Positions 19,734 through 29,442 are shown, counted from the stretch's first letter. The stretch is 64,000 bases of DNA from Phyllobacterium myrsinacearum (GCF_014138285.1 NZ_JACGXN010000001.1:547314-611313); one strand, 5' to 3'. Numbers and translations are program-made. Notes: generated by a model not told the origin, from the sequence alone.

Positions 19734-20317
19734 AGACTGCCCTTTTCAAGGCGCAGAATTTTATCCTGGGTGATGGAGAGATTCGCGGCATCGTGGCCGT
19801 CAAGGTTTTCAACCATCTGGAAAATCGTCCGCATGCAGCCGCCATGCGTCACACAGACAGTCGGCCCGCAGACCTCTGACAGCCAGCTTCCTATCCGCTT
19901 TGCCAGAGTGGCATAGCTTTCAGCCGTCGGCCCGGGCGGAACGAAATTCCACTTGTCTTTACCCCGCGCAGCGACAAGTTCGGGCGATTGGGTCTCGATG
20001 TCTTCCATCATGTACCCCTGCCACTCGCCGAAATTCACTTCCATGAGCCGGGCATCGGTGCGATAGCCCCTTGGATCGACGCCCATGCGTGTCCTGATCC
20101 GTTCCATCGTGTCGCGCGTACGGCGCAAAGGGCTGGCGACAAAGTCGAAACCAGCACCATTGCCAATCAATGATTTGAGCAGATCACCGTTGCGTTCGGC
20201 CTGCAATTGGCCGCGCGCATTGATATCGACGTCTTCCTGTCCCTGAATTCGCTCGGACACATTCCAGTCTGTCTCGCCGTGACGCGAGAAATAAACAATC
20301 GAGTCCGGCAGATGCAC
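19721..20317 (-). CDS. Histidine phosphatase family protein (phosphoglycerate mutase-like)
   Basis: A 198-residue member of the branch-1 histidine phosphatase superfamily. The catalytic RHGET motif (YFSRHGETDWN) begins about residue 10, with SPLRRTRDTMERI supplying the second Arg, a central Glu in EVNFGEWQG and the second His in VCVTHGGCMRT. Although close to phosphoglycerate mutase, most such proteins are phosphatases of unassigned substrate. It starts 8 bases after fabI ends, so the pair is cotranscribed. Confidence 0.88.
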   Translation of the reverse strand: MHLPDSIVYFSRHGETDWNVSERIQGQEDVDINARGQLQAERNGDLLKSLIGNGAGFDFVASPLRRTRDTMERIRTRMGVDPRGYRTDARLMEVNFGEWQGYMMEDIETQSPELVAARGKDKWNFVPPGPTAESYATLAKRIGSWLSEVCGPTVCVTHGGCMRTIFQMVENLDGHDAANLSITQDKILRLEKGSLTWM

Positions 20318-20324
20318 TTTGGGG

Positions 20325-21143
20325 TCAGTCCTTGACGACAGAGATATCCGGTGCGTCCACGGCCTTCATGCCAACGACATGATAGCCGCTATCGGCATGG
20401 TGAATTTCGCCCGTGACCGAACGGGAAAGGTCCGAGAGGAAATAGAGACCGGCATCGCCGACTTCCTCGATGGTAACCGTACGGCGCAATGGCGCGTTGT
20501 ACTCGTTCCACTTGAGGATGTAGCGGAAATCGCCGATGCCCGATGCGGCAAGCGTCTTGATCGGCCCGGCGGAGATCGCGTTGACACGGATATTGTCCGG
20601 GCCAAGATCCACAGCCAGATATTTCACGCTGGCTTCCAGTGCCGCCTTGGCAACGCCCATGACGTTGTAGTTCGGCATGACCTTTTCCGCGCCGTAATAG
20701 GTCAGCGTCAGGATTGAACCGCCATCAGTCATCAGTTTTTCAGCCCGCTTGGCAACCGCCGTCAGCGAGAACACCGAAATCAGCATGGTTTTGGTGAAAT
20801 TCGCTTCCGATGTATCGACATAGCGGCCCGTCAGTTCATCCTTGTCGGAGAAGCCGATGGCATGCACCAGAAAGTCGATCTTGCCCCATTTTTCTTCCAA
20901 AGCAGCGAAACATGCATCAATGGTCGACGCATCCGAAACATCGCAGTGGCCGCACAGAAAAGCCCCAAGTTCCTGAGCCAGAGGCTCCACACGCTTCTTC
21001 AGCGCATCACCCTGATAGGTAAAAGCAAGTTCGGCACCGGCATCATGAGCCGCCTTGGCAATGCCCCAGGCGATCGACCGATTATTGGCAACGCCCATAA
21101 TAAGTCCGCGTTTACCTTGCATCAAACCAGTTTTGGCGGTCAT
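20325..21143 (-). CDS. fabI: Enoyl-[acyl-carrier-protein] reductase (NADH)
   Basis: Catalyses the last reduction in each round of fatty-acid elongation and is the target of triclosan-type inhibitors. The 272-residue short-chain dehydrogenase has the FabI nucleotide site GVANNRSIAWGIAKA and the FabI-type catalytic Tyr-Lys arrangement around TYYGAEKVMPNYNVMGVAKA. Length and motifs are typical; whether it is FabI1 or FabI2 of rhizobia is not clear. It lies between a DnaJ-like gene and a phosphatase gene, all minus strand. Confidence 0.95.
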   Translation of the reverse strand: MTAKTGLMQGKRGLIMGVANNRSIAWGIAKAAHDAGAELAFTYQGDALKKRVEPLAQELGAFLCGHCDVSDASTIDACFAALEEKWGKIDFLVHAIGFSDKDELTGRYVDTSEANFTKTMLISVFSLTAVAKRAEKLMTDGGSILTLTYYGAEKVMPNYNVMGVAKAALEASVKYLAVDLGPDNIRVNAISAGPIKTLAASGIGDFRYILKWNEYNAPLRRTVTIEEVGDAGLYFLSDLSRSVTGEIHHADSGYHVVGMKAVDAPDISVVKD

Positions 21144-21253
21144 TTACCAACCCTTCACGAAAGACATATGATTGATTTGCGGTATCGCACAGCCCGCGCC
21201 GGGCTTCAAGCATCGTGTCAGTTTCGTCAAGGATTTTCGGGAACCGTTGATTT

Positions 21254-22174
21254 TCAGAGACTCGAATCGCGCAGAAATGCTTCCAATGCAGGATCACCTT
21301 GCTCGGGCAACATGACGCGAACATGAACAAAAAGATCGCCGTGGCCATCCGGCTTTTTCGGCAAACCCTTGCCTTTCAGGCGTAAAACCCTGTCAGAACT
21401 GGTCCAAGGCGCTATTTTCACCGCCACGCGGCCACTCAGGGTCTCAACTTCCTGACGGGAACCAAGTGCCGCATCGCGCAACGAGACCGGCAAATCCAGA
21501 TGCAGGTCGTGGCCGTCCACTCTGAACTTTGGATGCTGCCTGAACCGGATTGTGACCAGTGCATCGCCCGGCGTTCCGCCCGGAATTGCTTCTCCTTGCC
21601 CCTTCAGGCGAATCGTTTGGCCGTTTTCAACCTGTGCTGGTAGCTTGATAGCCAGCCTTTTGCCGTTTGGAAATACAGCTTCAACCTTCTCGGCACCCAT
21701 AGCCTGTTCAAGTGTCACATCGATCGTTGCCTGAAGATCCGCGCCCTTGCGCGGCCCTCCCCGGCGTGGTCCGCCATTGAAGGCGCCAGCACCTTCGCCA
21801 AAGAGGCTGCTCAGAATATCGTCGGCGCCAAAACCGGAACTGCCGCTACGGAAATCGAAACCACCGGAGCGCGCGCCACGGGCGCCGCCAAAACCGGCAA
21901 AGGGATCACCACCGCCGCCGGAAAAGCCTTCAAAACCCTGCGGGGCACGCTGCTTGCCTTCGGCATCAATCTCGCCGCGGTCGAATTGACCCCGACGCTC
22001 CTTGTCGCCGATGATTTCATAGGCCTGATTGATTTCGGAGAAATTGGCTTGCGCCTTCGGATCATCCTGATTTTGATCAGGATGATACTTCTTGGCGAGC
22101 TTGCGAAACGCCGATTTGATTTCTTCAGGCTTCGCCGTCTTGGCGACGCCCAGCACGGTATAAGGATCGCGCAT
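21254..22174 (-). CDS. DnaJ-like co-chaperone without zinc fingers (CbpA type)
   Basis: A 306-residue class B J-protein. The J domain (1-68) has the HPD motif in [10 protein letters not shown], which stimulates DnaK ATPase. A Gly/Phe-rich linker (about 80-150) follows, then the DnaJ C-terminal substrate-binding domain with no CxxCxGxG repeats. The ATG at 22174 has AGGAAAGG before it; a 54-codon upstream extension passes through a hairpin and is not credible. It is distinct from the main DnaJ, which carries zinc fingers. fabI follows 110 bases downstream. Confidence 0.92.
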   Translation of the reverse strand: MRDPYTVLGVAKTAKPEEIKSAFRKLAKKYHPDQNQDDPKAQANFSEINQAYEIIGDKERRGQFDRGEIDAEGKQRAPQGFEGFSGGGGDPFAGFGGARGARSGGFDFRSGSSGFGADDILSSLFGEGAGAFNGGPRRGGPRKGADLQATIDVTLEQAMGAEKVEAVFPNGKRLAIKLPAQVENGQTIRLKGQGEAIPGGTPGDALVTIRFRQHPKFRVDGHDLHLDLPVSLRDAALGSRQEVETLSGRVAVKIAPWTSSDRVLRLKGKGLPKKPDGHGDLFVHVRVMLPEQGDPALEAFLRDSSL

Positions 22175-22193
22175 GTGTGTGCCTTTCCTAGTA

Positions 22194-22257
22194 GAACGAA
22201 TTTGGCATTCGCATATTCCTCGTGATGGACAATGGAATGCGAATATCAAATTCGTTC
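22194..22257 (-). promoter_or_regulatory. Long hairpin in the leader of the DnaJ-like gene
   Basis: GAACGAATTTGGCATTCGCAT (22194-22214 on the plus strand, 19 of 21 positions pairing) and its inverted copy at 22237-22257 form a long stem whose base lies a few bases upstream of the ribosome-binding site of the DnaJ-like gene. A stem so close to the SD of a chaperone gene could work as a translational control element or thermosensor. It does not match the CIRCE operator. Confidence 0.5.
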
Positions 22258-22391
22258 CACTGGCATAAACGGAAGTGCGTTGGGAGTTGCCCGTTATATG
22301 CGCATCAATAGGAAGAAATTCCAGACTTCCTGTCAAGAAATCTGCAATTGCTGTCTGAGTCTATGTCAAAATATCATTCAGTTGCAGATAA

Positions 22392-22853
22392 TCACAGCGG
22401 CGCGAAGGACTTCAACGTCCATTGTCCGCCATTCTCCAGACACGTCTCGCCCTTGTAGAGCATCACGCCATCAAAGGATTCGCGCGATGTCTGGAATTCT
22501 CGGCAAAGCCCCGTATCGGTCTTTTTTTCGGCAATCGCGGTGATTGTACCCTGACTGCCAGTTTCCGGATTGGACCACGGCACCGGCTTGTTGCCCCACT
22601 GGGTAAAATTCAGGGCCGATACGATATTGCGGACAGTCGACTGGTCAGCCGCGCCCTTGGCATCGGCCTGCGGGGCCGGGGCAACGGAACCCGTCACGGT
22701 CGCCTTGTCAGGGACGGCACTCTCGATACTGAAGCTCTTCATGGCACAACCAGAGAGCAGACACACTGCAAAAACAGTTGCGAACGGCGCTGCCCGCACC
22801 GTAAATTTCGCCCCAAAGTTCTTGATATCTGGTATTGCCAGTGCCAAACGCAT
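22392..22853 (-). CDS. RT0821/Lpp0805-type surface lipoprotein
   Basis: A 153-residue putative lipoprotein. A hydrophobic segment ends in the lipobox LLSGC, giving a lipidated Cys near residue 37. The mature region carries VPWSNPETGSQGTITAI and CREFQTSRESFDGVM followed by CLENGGQW, a pattern I associate with the RT0821/Lpp0805 (17-kDa antigen-like) surface protein family; function unknown. The ATG at 22853 with AGAGAG upstream is preferred over a TTG seven codons earlier. Divergent from pdxH, 27 bases apart, so promoters overlap. Confidence 0.75.
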   Translation of the reverse strand: MRLALAIPDIKNFGAKFTVRAAPFATVFAVCLLSGCAMKSFSIESAVPDKATVTGSVAPAPQADAKGAADQSTVRNIVSALNFTQWGNKPVPWSNPETGSQGTITAIAEKKTDTGLCREFQTSRESFDGVMLYKGETCLENGGQWTLKSFAPL

Positions 22854-22880
22854 ATCTCTCTTTAACAAGGTCAATCAGCT

Positions 22881-23510
22881 ATGACTATGGGTGAAATGAA
22901 GTTAACAACCGATGACTTCACCGAAAAAAACGAACCGTTCGCGCTCTTCGACGAATGGTTGCAGGACGCCACCAAAACTGAGGCCAATGACCCTAACGCT
23001 GTCGCGCTGGCCACGGTGGATAAAGATGGTCTGCCAGATGTCCGCATGGTTCTTCTTAAAGGGTTCGACGAACAAGGCTTTGTTTTCTATACAAATTTTG
23101 AAAGTCAAAAAGGCCAGGAAATACTGGGCTCGATGAAAGCCGCCATGTGTTTTCATTGGAAAACACTGCGCCGTCAAGTGCGTGTGCGCGGGCCCGTGGA
23201 AATCGTCAGCGATGCGGAAGCCGATGCCTATTATGCTACACGACCGCGCGGCAGCCGCATCGGCGCCTGGGCTTCCAAGCAGTCGCGCCCGCTGGAAAGC
23301 CGCTTTGCCCTGGAGAAATCCGTCGCGGAATACACAGCGCGCTATGTGATCGGCGAGATACCGCGGCCAGCCCACTGGTCAGGCTTCCGCATTCGCCCCA
23401 CCTCGATCGAGTTCTGGCACGACCGTCCCTTCCGGCTGCACGACCGCGTGGTCTTCAGCCGCGAGACACCTGACAGCGACTGGGGCAGCAAGACGAGACT
23501 TTATCCGTAA
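22881..23510 (+). CDS. pdxH: Pyridoxamine 5'-phosphate oxidase
   Basis: FMN enzyme that oxidises pyridoxine or pyridoxamine 5'-phosphate to PLP, in synthesis and salvage. The 209-residue protein shows [22 protein letters not shown], the FMN/substrate segment [26 protein letters not shown], and the C-terminal [11 protein letters not shown] and WGSKTRLYP signatures. Three in-frame Met lie close together at the start; 22881 is the longest. It is a single gene on the plus strand, convergent with the enoyl-CoA hydratase gene. Confidence 0.96.
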   Translation: MTMGEMKLTTDDFTEKNEPFALFDEWLQDATKTEANDPNAVALATVDKDGLPDVRMVLLKGFDEQGFVFYTNFESQKGQEILGSMKAAMCFHWKTLRRQVRVRGPVEIVSDAEADAYYATRPRGSRIGAWASKQSRPLESRFALEKSVAEYTARYVIGEIPRPAHWSGFRIRPTSIEFWHDRPFRLHDRVVFSRETPDSDWGSKTRLYP

Positions 23511-23513
23511 TAT

Positions 23514-24266
23514 TCAGCCTTTCTTGCGTGTCAGGAAAGCCATCAGAGCATTGCGGGCCTCTTCAGACTGAAGCCGTTCGGCGAAGTGCCCGGCTTCCAG
23601 TTTGATGCGTTCGACGGTCTCCGCGCGTGGCATGCGCAGGAGATCACGCGAAATCTGCATGGCTTCCGGTGGCTTGGCCGCGATTTCCGTGGCAACGGCA
23701 AGAACGGTGCTTTCCAGCTGGTCCGCCTCAACGATCCTGTAGACAAGGCCGGCATCTTTCGCCTCGGCAGCATTCAACCCCACGCCCAATGCCAGAAAGG
23801 CAAAGGCCTGCTGGCGGCCCATCAGGGCAGGCCCGAGAAGGCTTGATCCCGCCTCCGGCACAAGACCCAGATCGACAAACGGTGTCTTGAACAGGGATTG
23901 CGGCGTCGCGAATGTCAGATCGCAATGGAAATTGAGCGTTGTGCCGATGCCAATGGCCAAGCCATCGACACCAGCAACAATCGGCTTCCTGCCGTTGGCC
24001 AGCGCAATGAGAAAGTCGAAAACCTCCGTACCCATTGTGCCTGACGTGGCAAAGGCCATGAAATCCTGCAGATCATTGCCCGACGAGAAGGCGCCCGGCA
24101 CGCCGAAGAAAACATGAGCACGAATATCTGGGTCCGCATCGCCTTCCACCAGCGCTTTGGTCATGGCCGCATACATGGCGCGGGTCAGGGCATTCTTCTT
24201 ATCGGGGCGATTCATCCGGATAGTCTGGACGGCGCCATGGCGCTCAATGACGATATGGTCTGACAT
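23514..24266 (-). CDS. Enoyl-CoA hydratase/isomerase family protein
   Basis: A 250-residue crotonase-fold protein. NRPDKKNALTRAMYAAM, the oxyanion-hole region GAFSSGNDLQDF, and GLAIGIGTTLNFHCDL are typical. The usual catalytic Glu pair is not fully evident: the second position reads LGLVPEAGSS, with one Glu, so isomerase or hydratase activity cannot be assigned. The ATG at 24266 is chosen over a 17-codon extension. It follows an acyl-CoA dehydrogenase gene by about 10 bases, so both probably act in one beta-oxidation step pair. Confidence 0.87.
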   Translation of the reverse strand: MSDHIVIERHGAVQTIRMNRPDKKNALTRAMYAAMTKALVEGDADPDIRAHVFFGVPGAFSSGNDLQDFMAFATSGTMGTEVFDFLIALANGRKPIVAGVDGLAIGIGTTLNFHCDLTFATPQSLFKTPFVDLGLVPEAGSSLLGPALMGRQQAFAFLALGVGLNAAEAKDAGLVYRIVEADQLESTVLAVATEIAAKPPEAMQISRDLLRMPRAETVERIKLEAGHFAERLQSEEARNALMAFLTRKKG

Positions 24267-24276
24267 GACGTTTCCC

Positions 24277-26049
24277 TTATAGCAGCGCAGCGCGAGCACC
24301 CAGCAGGCTCGGTGCACCTGTGAGGACGCGATCTTTCAGCGCCGAGGTTTCGTTCAAAAGATTTTCAGCAAAGAACCGCGCGAGGGCCGTCCGCCCCGCG
24401 TTGTCTCCGCCCAGCGCGCCTTTGGCAAGATAGCTGGCACCGGCAGCAAGGCCAAAGAGGCGCAGATAGGGTGTCGCACCGGCGAGTGCATTGCTCACCT
24501 CGCCATCAGCAAGGGTCTTTTGCAGCCAGAGCGTCGCTGCCTCGAGATCATCAAGTCCGGCCTGCAAGCGCTCCGCCGTACTGCCGAAATCGGCGCTGTT
24601 GCTCACCGAAACGGCTTCGGCCATCTTACGCAGCTCGGCGATATAGTCTTTGACATGGCTGCCGCCGCCAAGTGGCAGCTTGCGTTGAACCAGATCAATG
24701 GCCTGTATGCCATTGGTTCCCTCGTAGATCGGCGCAATGCGGGCATCACGCAAAAACTGCGCCGCACCGGTTTCCTCGATAAACCCCATGCCGCCATGAA
24801 TCTGGATACCGATCGAGGCAACGTCCACACCTACGTCGGTGGAAAATGCTTTGGCAACCGGCGTCAGCAGATTGGCGCGGTCGGCCCAGTGCCTGTTGTC
24901 GTCGCCCGAGCCGGTCCGGGCCATATCCAGTGCGTGTGCGCAGGCATAGGCGATCGAGCGGGCGGCTCCGGTCAGGCCCTTCATGGTGAGGAGATTGCGC
25001 TGCACGTCGGGATGCTCGATGATCGGGCTCATGCCCTCGCCCGTCCAGCCCGGCGCGCGCATCTGGCGGCGCTCCTGCGCATAGCCAAGTGATTTCTGAT
25101 AGGCGGCTTCAGCCACCGCAACACCCTGGATGCCCACGGCAAGCCGGGCATTGTTCATCATGGTGAACATGCAGGCCAGACCGCGATTTTCTTCGCCGAT
25201 GAGCCAGCCAATGGCACCCGGCTTTGCATCCTTGGCAAAACCATCGCCATAGATCATCGTGCACGTGGGCGAACCGTGAATGCCCATTTTATGCTCGACA
25301 CCACTACAGAACACATCATTGCGGGCACCAAGTGAGCCGTCCGCATTCACGAGGAATTTCGGCACCAGAAACAACGATATTCCCTTGGTTCCCGCAGGCG
25401 CATCGGGCAGACGCGCCAGAACCAGATGGATGATGTTGTCCGTAAGGTCATGCTCGCCATAGGTAATGAAAATCTTCTGGCCAAAAATGCGGTATGTCCC
25501 GTCAGCGGCCCGCTCCGCGCGTGAACGCAATGCACCCACATCGGAACCAGCCTGCGGTTCGGTGAGGTTCATGGTCCCCATCCACTCGCCGGAAACCAGT
25601 TTCGGCAGATAGGTGTGCTTCAGATCATCCGTGGCATGGGCTTCCAGCGCCTCGATGGCCCCGAGTGTCAACGTTGGTCCGATACCGAAAGCCATCGAGC
25701 CCGAGTTCCACATTTCCAACGCCGCCACCGCGAGCATCATCGGCAGGCCCTGCCCACCAAACTCTTCCTTACCGGTCAGGGCATTCCAGCCGCCACCGAT
25801 CCATTCGTTGTAAACGTCTTTCCAGCCGGGCGGCATGGTCACTTCCGCATCTTTCAGCGGTGTTCCATACTTGTCGCCAACTTCCAGCAGCGGCGCAACG
25901 CGCGTGGACGCAAATTTTCCGGCTTCTTCAAGAATGGCATCGACCAGATCGTCGGAGAGGTCACCGAAACGCCCTGCGGCGATGGCCTCATCCAATCCGG
26001 CAATTTTCTTGAGAGTATGTGCGATTTCCTCGACGGGCGCCCGGTACAT
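24277..26049 (-). CDS. Acyl-CoA dehydrogenase (large, FadE-type with C-terminal extension)
   Basis: A 590-residue FAD enzyme of fatty-acyl-CoA oxidation, longer than the ~380-residue classic type. MYRAPVEEIAHTLKKIAGLD is a common start of this subgroup. The acyl-CoA dehydrogenase core includes MNLTEPQAGSDVGALRSRA, the KIFITYGEHD loop, HGSPTCTMIYG, IQIHGGMGFIEE and RIAPIYEGTNGIQAIDL, the segment carrying the catalytic Glu. The last 130 residues form the helical C-terminal domain. The ATG at 26049 has GAGGAG upstream. Operon with the hydratase gene downstream. Confidence 0.94.
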   Translation of the reverse strand: MYRAPVEEIAHTLKKIAGLDEAIAAGRFGDLSDDLVDAILEEAGKFASTRVAPLLEVGDKYGTPLKDAEVTMPPGWKDVYNEWIGGGWNALTGKEEFGGQGLPMMLAVAALEMWNSGSMAFGIGPTLTLGAIEALEAHATDDLKHTYLPKLVSGEWMGTMNLTEPQAGSDVGALRSRAERAADGTYRIFGQKIFITYGEHDLTDNIIHLVLARLPDAPAGTKGISLFLVPKFLVNADGSLGARNDVFCSGVEHKMGIHGSPTCTMIYGDGFAKDAKPGAIGWLIGEENRGLACMFTMMNNARLAVGIQGVAVAEAAYQKSLGYAQERRQMRAPGWTGEGMSPIIEHPDVQRNLLTMKGLTGAARSIAYACAHALDMARTGSGDDNRHWADRANLLTPVAKAFSTDVGVDVASIGIQIHGGMGFIEETGAAQFLRDARIAPIYEGTNGIQAIDLVQRKLPLGGGSHVKDYIAELRKMAEAVSVSNSADFGSTAERLQAGLDDLEAATLWLQKTLADGEVSNALAGATPYLRLFGLAAGASYLAKGALGGDNAGRTALARFFAENLLNETSALKDRVLTGAPSLLGARAALL

Positions 26050-26330
26050 TGGTCACATGTCTCCTCATCCAGTGATGCCGCGACATTGCAACCCTCGAAG
26101 AGGCAAGGCAAGTGGATTTTTACGTAAACGTAAGAAAATTCACTTTTACTGCCTCAGCCATGCGCATTTCTGTGGCGCTCACCCATGCAAATTTGCGTTC
26201 AGAACCGACCGTTTCTCCGTGTAAATCACCTTCATTCCAGCCGGGTTTACGGCATATTAACCATAAAGCGGCGAGCATGCGTCTTTGTATCTGAAATGGC
26301 CGGACAACGAGGTGTGAAGGGATAACCCAT

Positions 26331-27584
26331 TTGACGATCCGTGCGCAGGTTTTCATCCTTGCTGCCATTGTCACCGCGCTGCTTCCCAGCGCCCCCTCCC
26401 GTGCGGACTCGCAATTCCAGACACCGTGGTCAAATCAGAATCGCGCCATCGTGCTCGACGGATACGAACACAACTCCTTCAATCTGCCTGAGATCATCAA
26501 GGATCCGCGCGTGGCCGCCTTCATCCACAAGGGGTCCGACGGCATGCCTGCCAACTATCATTGCAACCGTATTGCGGACGTGAAGGATCAGGAAATATGC
26601 CGGCGCATATGGCGCAACTATGCGGTGTCGCGCGAGCTCTACCAGACGCGGCGCGCCCTCGCCAAAGCACTCGGGCTGAAATGGGGCTCGTATCATCTCG
26701 CCCGCCCCGGCAACCCGATCGAGCAAGCGAACCACTTTATCGACTATGCGGAGCCGACCAGCGACGAACTGATGGCGCTTGATATCGAGGACAATGACCC
26801 GACCCGTTTCATGTCGCTTCAGGATGGCCAGATATTTGCCGAACAGATCAAGCTGCGCACTGGTCGCTACCCTGTGCTCTATACCAATGGCACGACGGCA
26901 AAATACATCGCCGATCACCGGCTGGAGTTTCCAATACTGTCCCGCCTGCCACTCTGGTATGCACGCTATGAAACCGACATCGCCCCGCATTTTCCGAAAG
27001 GAAACTGGCAGGATTACGCGCTCTGGCAATTTGCTTCACAAAGCAATTGCACCAAAATGCGCTGCCCTTATCGACCCAATGGCACAAACCGCGATATTGA
27101 CGTGAACATCGCGGATATGACGGTGACACAGCTCAAGCAAGCGTGGCCGTTCGACAATCTCATTCCGGCAGTTGTTCCCGATGACATGCCAAGACCCGGT
27201 GAACGACCGTCCCTGCCGGATGATATACTGATGGCATCAATGGAACCGCCGCTCGTCGATTATCGCCAGCTTCTGCATGCGCCGCGAATGCTGGCACTGG
27301 CAGCCGAAAGATGGCTTGCCGATGCACAGGACGTTCTTGATCATGTGGATGAAACGCCTGAGGCAATCGATACCCTGTTGACCGCCTCAATCGCGCGGTC
27401 GGCCAACAAGCCCCAATCGGGTGAAAAACTGACCGTGGAAGCGATCCGAACCAGCCTGCAGCTGCCGATATTCACAGGGGGTGATCACCCCGACAGCCAT
27501 CTGATTACCGGCCTGATCAGCTTCTGCTTTGATAATACCAAAGCCACAATTGGTCATTGGCCCGCCTATGCCATGCAGCATTGA
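26331..27584 (+). CDS. Secreted GH25-like (lysozyme superfamily) protein with extra C-terminal domain
   Basis: A 417-residue exported protein starting with TTG at 26331 after AAGG, with a signal peptide ending near SRADSQFQ. The central 30-270 region resembles family 25 glycoside hydrolases, which cut peptidoglycan: IVLDGYEHNSF, AAFIHKGSDG, LKWGSYHLARPGNPIEQANHF, the acidic LMALDIEDND, RTGRYPVLYTNG and the late WQFASQSN. The acidic pair DxE in LDIED is where GH25 enzymes have catalytic residues. The final 140 residues match nothing I know. Divergent from the acyl-CoA dehydrogenase across a 281-base gap in which I see no clear element. Activity is inferred. Confidence 0.72.
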   Translation: MTIRAQVFILAAIVTALLPSAPSRADSQFQTPWSNQNRAIVLDGYEHNSFNLPEIIKDPRVAAFIHKGSDGMPANYHCNRIADVKDQEICRRIWRNYAVSRELYQTRRALAKALGLKWGSYHLARPGNPIEQANHFIDYAEPTSDELMALDIEDNDPTRFMSLQDGQIFAEQIKLRTGRYPVLYTNGTTAKYIADHRLEFPILSRLPLWYARYETDIAPHFPKGNWQDYALWQFASQSNCTKMRCPYRPNGTNRDIDVNIADMTVTQLKQAWPFDNLIPAVVPDDMPRPGERPSLPDDILMASMEPPLVDYRQLLHAPRMLALAAERWLADAQDVLDHVDETPEAIDTLLTASIARSANKPQSGEKLTVEAIRTSLQLPIFTGGDHPDSHLITGLISFCFDNTKATIGHWPAYAMQH

Positions 27585-27616
27585 CGTTACATCGCAATTC
27601 CGGCTGTATTTAAGCA

Positions 27617-27646
27617 AAGCAGGCGTTTGATCACAAACGCCTGCTT
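27617..27646. terminator. Bidirectional hairpin between GH25-like and RTX genes
   Basis: AAGCAGGCGTTTG (27617-27629) and CAAACGCCTGCTT (27634-27646) are perfect 13-base arms with loop ATCA, midway between two convergent genes. Strong stem but weak T-tracts on both sides; a shared terminator is likely. Confidence 0.65.
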
Positions 27647-27673
27647 GATAGATCCAGACTTAGAGAGATCCGC

Positions 27674-29365
27674 TCAGGAAAACACAACGTCGTCCGCCGA
27701 GAGATTGGCGAGTGTCACGCCTTCGATAAGCATTCCATTGGTGTCGCTGCCGAAGCTGACATAGACACCCGCCGCAGTATCGTGCGAGGCCGTAAGAAAG
27801 CTGGCGAAATCGTATATGCCGGTAGCGCTGCCGGGGTCGAATCCGCGCAAGCTGATCACGTCACCGCCTGCCGTATCAAAATCGGAAATGTGATCGATAC
27901 CGCCATTCAGCCTTGCGGTCGCTTCCTCCCAGACGAATGTATCGGCCTCGCTGCCGCCTTTCAAGATATCGGCGCCAACGCCACCGTCCAGAGTGTCCTT
28001 CCCATACATGCCGTTCAAGGTGTCATTGCCTTCGCCACCTTCCAGAATGTCGTTGTAGGCACTGGGAATTGTGACGAGCCCTTCACCGTTAAGTGTGTCA
28101 TTGCCAGTGCCGCCGATCAGATGATCTGCACCCCCGCCTCCGTCCAGCACATCGTCACCGCCGCGACCATCGATGTAATCATTGCCGCTGGCGCCAGGTC
28201 TGTAGGCATCGTAGCTTCCAAGCTCGTCATTGCCATCGGCGCCATAGAGCCTGACGCCCTGATAACCGCCGAATACCGAGACGTGAAACTCCTCAACTGT
28301 TGAGTAAAGCGCCCCGTCGAACGTGTATCCTTGCGGTGTGGAGGAAAAGTTCAGATAAGCCGTATCATAACCATCCCCACCAATTAAACCACCGGTACCG
28401 CCTTCTGAATTTACAATGAGGCTATCATTTCCGGCACCGCCGCGAAGATTGGCATTGCCTCCCAGAAAGGGGCCATCCACGCTACCGTCTCTTAAAGTGT
28501 CATCGCCGTTGCCACCGTCGAGGATGACATCCCATCCGCCATCGGTGGAAAGACTGTCATTGCCATCACCGCCGAACAGACGATCATCCCCGGTACCGCC
28601 CGCCATGTAATCGTTACCGGCCCCACCCGTGAGAGTGTCACTATCAGCACCACCGTAGAGAGTGTCGTTTCCGTCACCGCCATTAAGGTTATTATTGCCG
28701 TCGCCGCCGTTGATCCAATCATCACCACGGCCGCCAGCGAGGCTGTCATTGCCGGCATCGCCCCATATCTTGTCATTGCCGTTGCCACCGTCGACGTAAT
28801 CATCGCCAGCGCCGCCATGGATTTCATCGTTGCCGCCGCCACCGAACAGCATGTCCCTGCCATCGCCGCCCGACAAGATGTCATTACCCTCACCGGCTTC
28901 AACCCGGTCATTACCAGCGCCGGCATTAACACTGATCTGGGCGAAGTTGGTGGCAATAATCGAGTCATTGCCACTGCCGGTCGTCAACCCGAGGCGTTCC
29001 ATATCGACGAAATAGAGATGATTGGCCTGAACGGCCGGATCACCGAAAACAAAGTGGCCGCTTGAGCCGTTCAATGTAATCGCCTGGGTAGAGTTTGAAA
29101 GATCAACAGCGAGCGTATCTGTGCCGGCACCGCCGCGCGCGGCCCCGCCAACGCCAATAAAGGCCAGACGATCATCACCCTCTCCGCCCTCTAGCTGGTC
29201 GAAACCGCTTGATGTCGTTAACGTATCGTTGCCGGCACCACCATAGAGGTAATCATCACCCAAACCACCATCCAGGGTATCGTTACCGCCGAGACCCCAG
29301 AGATTGTCGTTCTCATCCGTCCCGTGCAGGTCATCATTTGCACCGCTGCCTACTATCTTTGCCAT
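27674..29365 (-). CDS. RTX (haemolysin-type calcium-binding repeat) secreted protein, large copy
   Basis: A 563-residue acidic protein made almost wholly of GGxGxDxLx nonapeptides, which fold into calcium-binding beta-rolls after type I secretion. There is no N-terminal signal peptide. Repeats run from about 16 to 80 and 130 to 480, interrupted by segments such as LAVDLSNSTQAITLNGSSG. The C terminus, ISLRGFDPGSATGIYDFASF through the terminal DDVVFS, is a typical uncleaved type I signal with a hydrophobic/acidic end. No enzymatic domain is visible, so it may be a surface-layer, adhesin or matrix protein. Paralogue and probable cotranscript of the gene upstream. Confidence 0.88.
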   Translation of the reverse strand: MAKIVGSGANDDLHGTDENDNLWGLGGNDTLDGGLGDDYLYGGAGNDTLTTSSGFDQLEGGEGDDRLAFIGVGGAARGGAGTDTLAVDLSNSTQAITLNGSSGHFVFGDPAVQANHLYFVDMERLGLTTGSGNDSIIATNFAQISVNAGAGNDRVEAGEGNDILSGGDGRDMLFGGGGNDEIHGGAGDDYVDGGNGNDKIWGDAGNDSLAGGRGDDWINGGDGNNNLNGGDGNDTLYGGADSDTLTGGAGNDYMAGGTGDDRLFGGDGNDSLSTDGGWDVILDGGNGDDTLRDGSVDGPFLGGNANLRGGAGNDSLIVNSEGGTGGLIGGDGYDTAYLNFSSTPQGYTFDGALYSTVEEFHVSVFGGYQGVRLYGADGNDELGSYDAYRPGASGNDYIDGRGGDDVLDGGGGADHLIGGTGNDTLNGEGLVTIPSAYNDILEGGEGNDTLNGMYGKDTLDGGVGADILKGGSEADTFVWEEATARLNGGIDHISDFDTAGGDVISLRGFDPGSATGIYDFASFLTASHDTAAGVYVSFGSDTNGMLIEGVTLANLSADDVVFS

Positions 29366-29418
29366 TACCCTCGTCCTCCCTCAGGTCGCTACTGTCTTTA
29401 TGCCTCCCGGAATACCTT

Positions 29419-29442
29419 GCGTTGCCCCATACGGGGCAACGC
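29419..29442. other. Hairpin between the two RTX genes
   Basis: GCGTTGCCCC (29419-29428) and GGGGCAACGC (29433-29442) are perfect 10-base arms around ATAC, just after the stop of the upstream RTX gene. Without a following T-run it may be a partial terminator or mRNA stabiliser that sets the ratio of the two proteins. Confidence 0.55.
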
